Assembly: GCA_002342985.1 (NCBI GenBank)
Contig: DDRC01000250.1
Span: 6,125-12,145, forward strand
DNA from: Flavobacteriales bacterium UBA2426
GTDB taxonomy: Bacteria > Bacteroidota > Bacteroidia > Flavobacteriales_F > PHOS-HE28
Length of the DNA stretch: 6,021 nt
Direction of reading: 5' to 3'
Below the pieces are notes generated by a model. The model worked only from the letters and a program-made list of their open reading frames with translations, ran no database searches and had not been told where the DNA came from. This document shows, one piece after another, positions 1-6,021 of this stretch (positions are counted from its first letter, which is position 1; each line of letters starts with the position of its first letter). Position numbers and translations under genes: made by a program.

Positions 1-1077
1 TTCGATGTATTGGCGGTACTCATCCAGCGTGGTGGCCCCGATGCACTGGATCTCGCCACGCGCCAGGGCGGGCTTGAACATGTTGCTGGCGTCGAGGCTG
101 CCGCTGGCACCACCGGCCCCAACGATGGTATGGATCTCGTCGATGAAGAGGATCACATCCGGGCTGTTCTCCAGCTCGTTCATCACCGCCTTCATGCGCT
201 CCTCGAATTGGCCGCGGTATTTGGTGCCGGCCACCAGGCTGGCGATGTCCAGGGCCACGATGCGCTTGTTGAAGAGCACGCGGCTCACCTTGCGCTGAAT
301 GATGCGCAGGGCGAGGCCTTCGGCGATGGCGCTCTTGCCCACGCCGGGTTCGCCGATCAGCACGGGGTTGTTCTTCTTACGGCGGGAGAGGATCTGGCTC
401 ACGCGCTCGATCTCCTTCTCGCGGCCCACGATCGGGTCCAGCTTGCCGTCCTCGGCCAGCTTGGTGAGGTCGCGGCCGAAGTTGTCCAGGACCGGTGTCT
501 TGCTCTTGCTGTCGCCCTGCTTCCGCTGACCTGCCCCGCCGCCGGAGAAGGAGCCGCTGTCGTCGTCGTCGTCATCGGCACTCTGCGGACCTTGTGCCCT
601 AGGCTTGCTGGTGTATGCGGAGCCGGGCGCAGACCCATCTGCGAGGATCATGTCCAGCTCGTTCTTCACGGACTCGTAGTCCACATGGAACTTCCTCAGG
701 GTGCGCGTAGCCAGGTTGTCCTCGTCCTTGAGGATGCTCAGCAGCAGATGCTCCGTATCGATGTGCGGACTCTTGAAGAGCTTGGCTTCGAGGTAGGTGA
801 TCTTCAGCATCTTCTCCACCTGCTTCAGCAGCTGGATGCTCTCCTTGTCGGTGGGGCGGGTCGCACTGGGGGGCTCCATGCCGCGCTCCACGGACCGCCG
901 CAGCTCATCGAGGTCGACCTCGAGGCGCTGCAGGATGCGCAAGGCGTTGCCTTCCACATGCCGCAACAGCCCGAGCAGGATGTGCTCGATACCGATGAAG
1001 TTGTGCCCGAGGCGCAAGGCCTCTTCACGGCTGTAGCCGATGATATCCCGGACACGGGGGGTGAATTTGGCGTCCAT
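1..1077 (-). CDS. clpC: ClpC, ATP-dependent Clp protease ATP-binding subunit (N-terminal part, cut by window edge)
   Basis: AAA+ unfoldase that feeds substrates to the ClpP peptidase in the cytoplasm. Only the first 359 codons are present; ClpC proteins usually run to about 820-860 residues, so the rest of D1, the middle domain, D2 and the ClpP-binding loop lie beyond base 1. The start at 1077 gives the typical ClpC opening [13 protein letters not shown], followed by the [12 protein letters not shown] and EHILLGLLR signatures. Two Clp_N repeats span about residues 1-65 and 78-143. A disordered linker (about 148-195) contains six consecutive Asp and a Gly/Ser-rich stretch. D1 then shows Walker A GEPGVGKS (242-249), the pore loop KYRG (286-289), Walker B VILFIDE (308-314) and a sensor-1 region GATT (347-350). 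The N-terminal signature argues for ClpC over ClpB or ClpA. No Shine-Dalgarno sequence precedes the start. The gene is divergent from gyrA, 265 bp away. No frameshift or missing key residue is visible. Confidence 0.96.
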   Translation of the reverse strand, partial: MDAKFTPRVRDIIGYSREEALRLGHNFIGIEHILLGLLRHVEGNALRILQRLEVDLDELRRSVERGMEPPSATRPTDKESIQLLKQVEKMLKITYLEAKLFKSPHIDTEHLLLSILKDEDNLATRTLRKFHVDYESVKNELDMILADGSAPGSAYTSKPRAQGPQSADDDDDDSGSFSGGGAGQRKQGDSKSKTPVLDNFGRDLTKLAEDGKLDPIVGREKEIERVSQILSRRKKNNPVLIGEPGVGKSAIAEGLALRIIQRKVSRVLFNKRIVALDIASLVAGTKYRGQFEERMKAVMNELENSPDVILFIDEIHTIVGAGGASGSLDASNMFKPALARGEIQCIGATTLDEYRQYIE

Positions 1078-1089
1078 GCTGTATGGTCG

Positions 1090-1097
1090 CAAAGTTG
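1090..1097 (-). promoter_or_regulatory. Possible clpC -7 promoter element (weak)
   Basis: On the minus strand this reads CAACTTTG, one mismatch from the Bacteroidota -7 consensus TAnnTTTG. It would place the transcript start near 1083-1086, only 6-9 nt before the clpC ATG, so the mRNA would be nearly leaderless. No TTTG -33 element is seen at the usual distance. One-mismatch matches are expected by chance in a region this size, so only the position supports it. Confidence 0.22.
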
Positions 1098-1209
1098 GGG
1101 GTTAAGCAAGCCGTGCCCGACACGATGCGACGGAGCACAAGTTAAGCGGTAAGGCCGCGGGCCAAGCTATCGATCCGGGGTCCGGCCGCTCCCGAACGGG
1201 GAAATCCAA

Positions 1210-1218
1210 TTATCCACA
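1210..1218 (+). promoter_or_regulatory. DnaA box, perfect TTATCCACA
   Basis: Exact match to the high-affinity DnaA box consensus TTATCCACA, in the clpC-gyrA divergent intergenic region, 125 bp before the gyrA ATG and 133 bp before the clpC ATG. The last five bases also form one arm of a perfect 6-bp inverted repeat, CCACAG (1214-1219) and CTGTGG (1224-1229), with a 4-base spacer. A second box in inverted orientation lies 14 bp downstream. The role is inferred: DnaA-dependent control of gyrA/clpC, or a DnaA-titrating or origin-related site. Confidence 0.6.
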
Positions 1219-1232
1219 GGGCGCTGTGGCGA

Positions 1233-1241
1233 TGTGGAAAA
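1233..1241 (-). promoter_or_regulatory. Second DnaA box, TTTTCCACA on the minus strand
   Basis: The plus strand reads TGTGGAAAA, which is TTTTCCACA on the minus strand and fits the relaxed consensus TTWTNCACA. It faces the perfect box at 1210-1218 with 14 bp between them. A further CCACA core on the minus strand (ending at 1225) lies between the two but matches the full box poorly. No AT-rich unwinding stretch is next to the pair. Confidence 0.5.
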
Positions 1242-1271
1242 CAAGGCATCGGCGGTTCTTTCGGATAAGGA

Positions 1272-1279
1272 TACTTTCG
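1272..1279 (+). promoter_or_regulatory. Possible gyrA -7 promoter element (weak)
   Basis: TACTTTCG differs by one base from the Bacteroidota -7 consensus TAnnTTTG. It would set the transcript start at about 1283-1286, where the 11-bp inverted repeat begins, giving a leader of about 57-60 nt with a hairpin at its very 5' end. No clear TTTG -33 element is visible about 20 bp upstream. A chance match is possible. Confidence 0.28.
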
Positions 1280-1283
1280 GGCT

Positions 1284-1319
1284 CCCTTTTCCGGAGGGTT
1301 GAACGCCGCCGGAAAAGGG
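1284..1319. repeat. 11-bp perfect inverted repeat in the gyrA leader
   Basis: The arms CCCTTTTCCGG (1284-1294) and CCGGAAAAGGG (1309-1319) are perfectly complementary around a 14-base spacer, and the second arm ends 23 bp before the gyrA ATG. As RNA it would form a stable stem-loop in the 5' untranslated region. As DNA it could be a dyad operator. There is no T-run after either arm on either strand, so it is not a standard intrinsic terminator. The function is unknown. Confidence 0.6.
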
Positions 1320-1342
1320 TCCATCAGACCGTATCAAGACCC

Positions 1343-3921
<2,579 letters not shown>

Positions 3922-3925
<4 letters not shown>

Positions 3926-5118
3926 GCAATACCCGCAGACGAACAACCATGAAGACCCTTTTCACCCTTACCGCAGCAGCCTTGGCATTCGGCCTTCAGG
4001 CCCAGAACGCCAACGTGGTGAACGCCTTCAATTACATGAAGGACGGCCAGCTTGCGAAAGCCGTTGAGTACATCGAGCCCGCCACGCAGGATGCCAAGAC
4101 CGGACTGAGCGAGAAGACCTGGCGCTACCGCGGCGACATCTATCGCATGATCGCCCTCGGAGAGGACGCTGCACTGAAGCAGCAATTCCCCGATGCCATC
4201 GACAAGGCGGCCGAGAGCTATATGAAGGCCAATGAACTGGACGCCAAGGGCGCATACAAGCGGGAGAACGGGCAGGCCCTCATGGCCCTGCAGGGCGCAT
4301 CCCTCAATGCCGGCAATGATGCGTTCCAGGCCAAGAACTACACAGAGGCCGTTGCCCGATACCGGCGTTCGGAGTCTATTGCGAAATCCTTCGGGCAGGT
4401 CGATACCAATGCCATCTTCAATCGTGCCCTGGCCTATGAGCTCGGAGGGGATGCCACGAACGCCATCAGCAGCTATCGCGAGGCGATTGCGGCCGGCTAT
4501 TCGAAGCCCGAGGTGTACCGCTACATCGCCAGCTTGCAGCGGAAGTCGGAGGATCTGAATGGCGCCATCGCCACCACTCAGGAGGGCCTCAATGCCTTCC
4601 CCGGCAATAAGGACCTCATGCTCGATCGCATCACCTTCCTCCTTGCCGCTGATCGGAGCGAGGAGGCCGAAGGGGGGGTTATGGCAGCCCTCGAGAAGGA
4701 CCCGCGGAATGCCGCCCTCTGGTCGGTGCTCGGGAGCCTGCACGATAAGAAGGCCAACGATGCCAAGGACGATGCCACCCGCACCGCAGCGTACGCCAAG
4801 GCGGAAGAGGCCTATCGCAAGGCAATCGAGGTGGACCCATCCTCGTTCGATGCCCACTTCAACATCGGCGTGCTGTTCAATAATCGGGCAGCCACGGAGT
4901 ATGAGAAGTGCAACGCCATCAAGAGCGATACCGAGTACATGAAGTGCAAGAAGGTGGCGGACGACATCTACCTGCAGGCCGTGCCCTTCTTCGAGAAGGC
5001 CCACGAGCTGAACGCCAACGATTCGCAGACGATCCAACAGCTCATCAAGCTCTATGGCAAGACCAACGACCAGGCCAAGTACCAGGTCATGAAGGACAAG
5101 CTTGCCAAGCTGCAATAA
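3922..5118 (+). CDS. Secreted tetratricopeptide-repeat (TPR) protein of unknown function
   Basis: A 398-residue protein built of TPR helical hairpins, so probably a protein-interaction scaffold in the periplasm or outer envelope; its partner is unknown. A signal peptide is visible: a basic start (RRR at 5-7, K11), hydrophobic core [13 protein letters not shown] (13-25) and likely cleavage after AQ near residue 28. TPR-like helix pairs are seen at about 31-58, 125-157, 162-192, 195-226 and 296-320, with a last helix pair near 348-380. The best match to the TPR pattern is [23 protein letters not shown] (in two parts, 294-305 and 306-316). Helices near 318-350 are separated by an insert holding Cys330 and Cys342, a possible disulfide. 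The start at 3922 overlaps the gyrA stop (ATGA) and has GGAGG at good spacing; an alternative ATG at 3949 would give a 389-residue protein with a more usual MKTLF signal peptide. It is probably co-transcribed with gyrA. Similar gyrA-adjacent TPR proteins are, from memory, common in Flavobacteriia. Confidence 0.9.
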
Positions 5119-5138
5119 GCCTGAGAAGCCATGCATGC

Positions 5139-5166
5139 GCGAAGGCCGGGACAACCCGGCCTTCGC
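5139..5166. terminator. Shared intrinsic-type terminator hairpin between convergent genes
   Basis: A perfect 12-bp stem (5139-5150 with 5155-5166), GC-rich, closes on the 4-base loop ACAA. It lies 20 bp after the TPR stop and 3 bp beyond the methyltransferase stop, so it can serve both convergent transcripts. The T-run that should follow is short: CTTT on the plus strand and none of note on the minus strand. Efficiency is therefore uncertain. Confidence 0.7.
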
Positions 5167-5169
5167 CTT

Positions 5170-6018
5170 TCAGCGCTGGAGTTCCCAGATAATGTCCTCC
5201 TTGTGCGGGGGCATGCGCTCGGGCTCCACCTGCACCAAAGTACCATCGCGGCGTGCGTGGTGCGGGCGGAACCCGGAATCACGCAACAGCTTGAATATCC
5301 GATCATTGAGCTTAACCCGATCGGGCCTTACCTCGGTCTCCACCAGGATGGTATCGATGGCCCTTTCCGCCAGCATGCGGGCGGCCCCTTGCAGGGCGGG
5401 AAGCTCTGAATCCTCGATATCGAGCTTCAGGAAGTCGATGTGGCTGATGCCCTGCGCGGCGCAGAAATCATCGACGCTGGTGACAGCGACCTCGACCGGA
5501 ACCCTGTCGTTCGGCTTGCAGGCTTCCTCGAGCACGGCATACCCATGGGTTACCACCCGCGGCGTATCGAAGAAGGTGAGCTTCCCGGACCGGTTGGTGA
5601 GTGCCGCGGCCTGTAGGCTCCAACCCGGCACCGATCCGGACGGATTGTGCCGGCGGATGCGGGTAAGGCAGGTGGGCGAGGGCTCGAATGACCAGACCTG
5701 GCCGCCGGGCTGGACCATCCCAAGCACCTGGGCTGCGAAATAGCCGATGTTGCAGCCAGGGTCGAATACCACCATCCCTGGCTTAAGGCGGCGACGGAGG
5801 TAATTCAGGACATTCTCTTCATACAGGTCGAAGAGCATCATCCGGTGGTACTGGATGTCACGGTCCAGTTCCACCTTGATCCCGTTGATGGAGCGCACCG
5901 TGACAGGGTCGGAGACCCACCGGCCGACGGTATCGGCCAAGCGGTGCCGACCGCGAATGGGCACGTGCCTCGTGAACCACCGTAATCCCGCCTGGCCGGC
6001 ATGCTTCAGGAAATCCAT
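5170..6018 (-). CDS. FkbM-family SAM-dependent methyltransferase
   Basis: A 282-residue class I methyltransferase of the FkbM family, whose members usually O-methylate sugars, glycolipids or small molecules; the substrate cannot be told from sequence. After about 80 N-terminal residues, motif I reads VVFDPGCNIGYF (83-94), keeping the D-x-G-x-N-x-G frame of the usual DVGANIG. Next come the acidic strand end WSFEPSP (109-115), VDDF (182-185), and FLKLDIEDSEL (196-206), corresponding to the family's K-x-D-[IV]-E-G-x-E-L with Asp in place of Gly. ILVETE (224-229) is the following strand. No signal peptide or membrane segment is seen, so it is probably cytoplasmic. The ATG at 6018 is the only start inside the window, but the frame is still open to the edge (a CCC codon precedes it), so the true start could lie further out. 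It is convergent with the gyrA operon and independent of it. Upstream neighbours, which might reveal the pathway, are outside the window. Confidence 0.92.
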   Translation of the reverse strand: MDFLKHAGQAGLRWFTRHVPIRGRHRLADTVGRWVSDPVTVRSINGIKVELDRDIQYHRMMLFDLYEENVLNYLRRRLKPGMVVFDPGCNIGYFAAQVLGMVQPGGQVWSFEPSPTCLTRIRRHNPSGSVPGWSLQAAALTNRSGKLTFFDTPRVVTHGYAVLEEACKPNDRVPVEVAVTSVDDFCAAQGISHIDFLKLDIEDSELPALQGAARMLAERAIDTILVETEVRPDRVKLNDRIFKLLRDSGFRPHHARRDGTLVQVEPERMPPHKEDIIWELQR

Positions 6019-6021
6019 GGG

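Noticed and set aside
551..575. GTC trinucleotide run (poly-Asp on the minus strand)
   Set aside because: It is a short codon run in the disordered linker of ClpC between the N-domain and D1, where acidic low-complexity sequence is ordinary.
1101..1147. Direct repeat GTTAAGC at 1101-1107 and 1141-1147, exactly 40 bp apart
   Set aside because: A 7-base repeat is expected by chance about twice in 265 bp, and no third copy or extension is seen.
10..1152. 380-codon plus-strand open frame across clpC
   Set aside because: Same codon-register shadow effect. The minus strand encodes unmistakable ClpC motifs through the whole stretch.
1284..1319. The inverted repeat read as an intrinsic terminator
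   Set aside because: No T-run follows either arm, and it lies between two divergent starts where no transcript needs to end.
1226..1342. 39-codon N-terminal extension of gyrA from the GTG at 1226
   Set aside because: The extension is Arg-rich and non-conserved, overlaps the DnaA box region and the inverted repeat, and GyrA homologues begin at [10 protein letters not shown].

Overview
The window most likely comes from a GC-rich (about 60% by eye) member of the Bacteroidota, probably Flavobacteriales-like. The main reason is the GyrA sequence, which has the [17 protein letters not shown] N-terminus and a QGRGGVG GyrA box. Supporting points are the clpC / gyrA / secreted TPR gene arrangement and the absence of Shine-Dalgarno sequences before clpC and gyrA. 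This placement rests on remembered family features, not on a database search. I see no mobile element, CRISPR array, tRNA or rRNA.

Layout. Bases 1-1077 (minus) carry the first 359 codons of clpC, an AAA+ unfoldase of the ClpCP protease, cut by the window edge. Bases 1078-1342 are a divergent intergenic region between clpC and gyrA. It holds two inverted DnaA-box matches and an 11-bp inverted repeat in the presumed gyrA leader. Bases 1343-3925 (plus) are a complete gyrA of 860 codons. Its stop overlaps the start of a secreted TPR-repeat protein (3922-5118) by ATGA, so the two probably form one operon. A 12-bp stem hairpin at 5139-5166 separates this operon from a convergent FkbM-family methyltransferase gene (5170-6018, minus).

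How the genes relate. The left half is housekeeping: proteolysis and DNA supercoiling, read outward from a shared control region that may bind DnaA. The TPR protein is envelope-targeted and has no obvious biochemical link to gyrase; the link is translational coupling. The methyltransferase is a separate convergent unit of unknown substrate. I find no convincing new multi-gene system. The observations most worth a second look are the DnaA-box pair, a glycine at the main quinolone-contact position of GyrA, and the gyrA leader hairpin.
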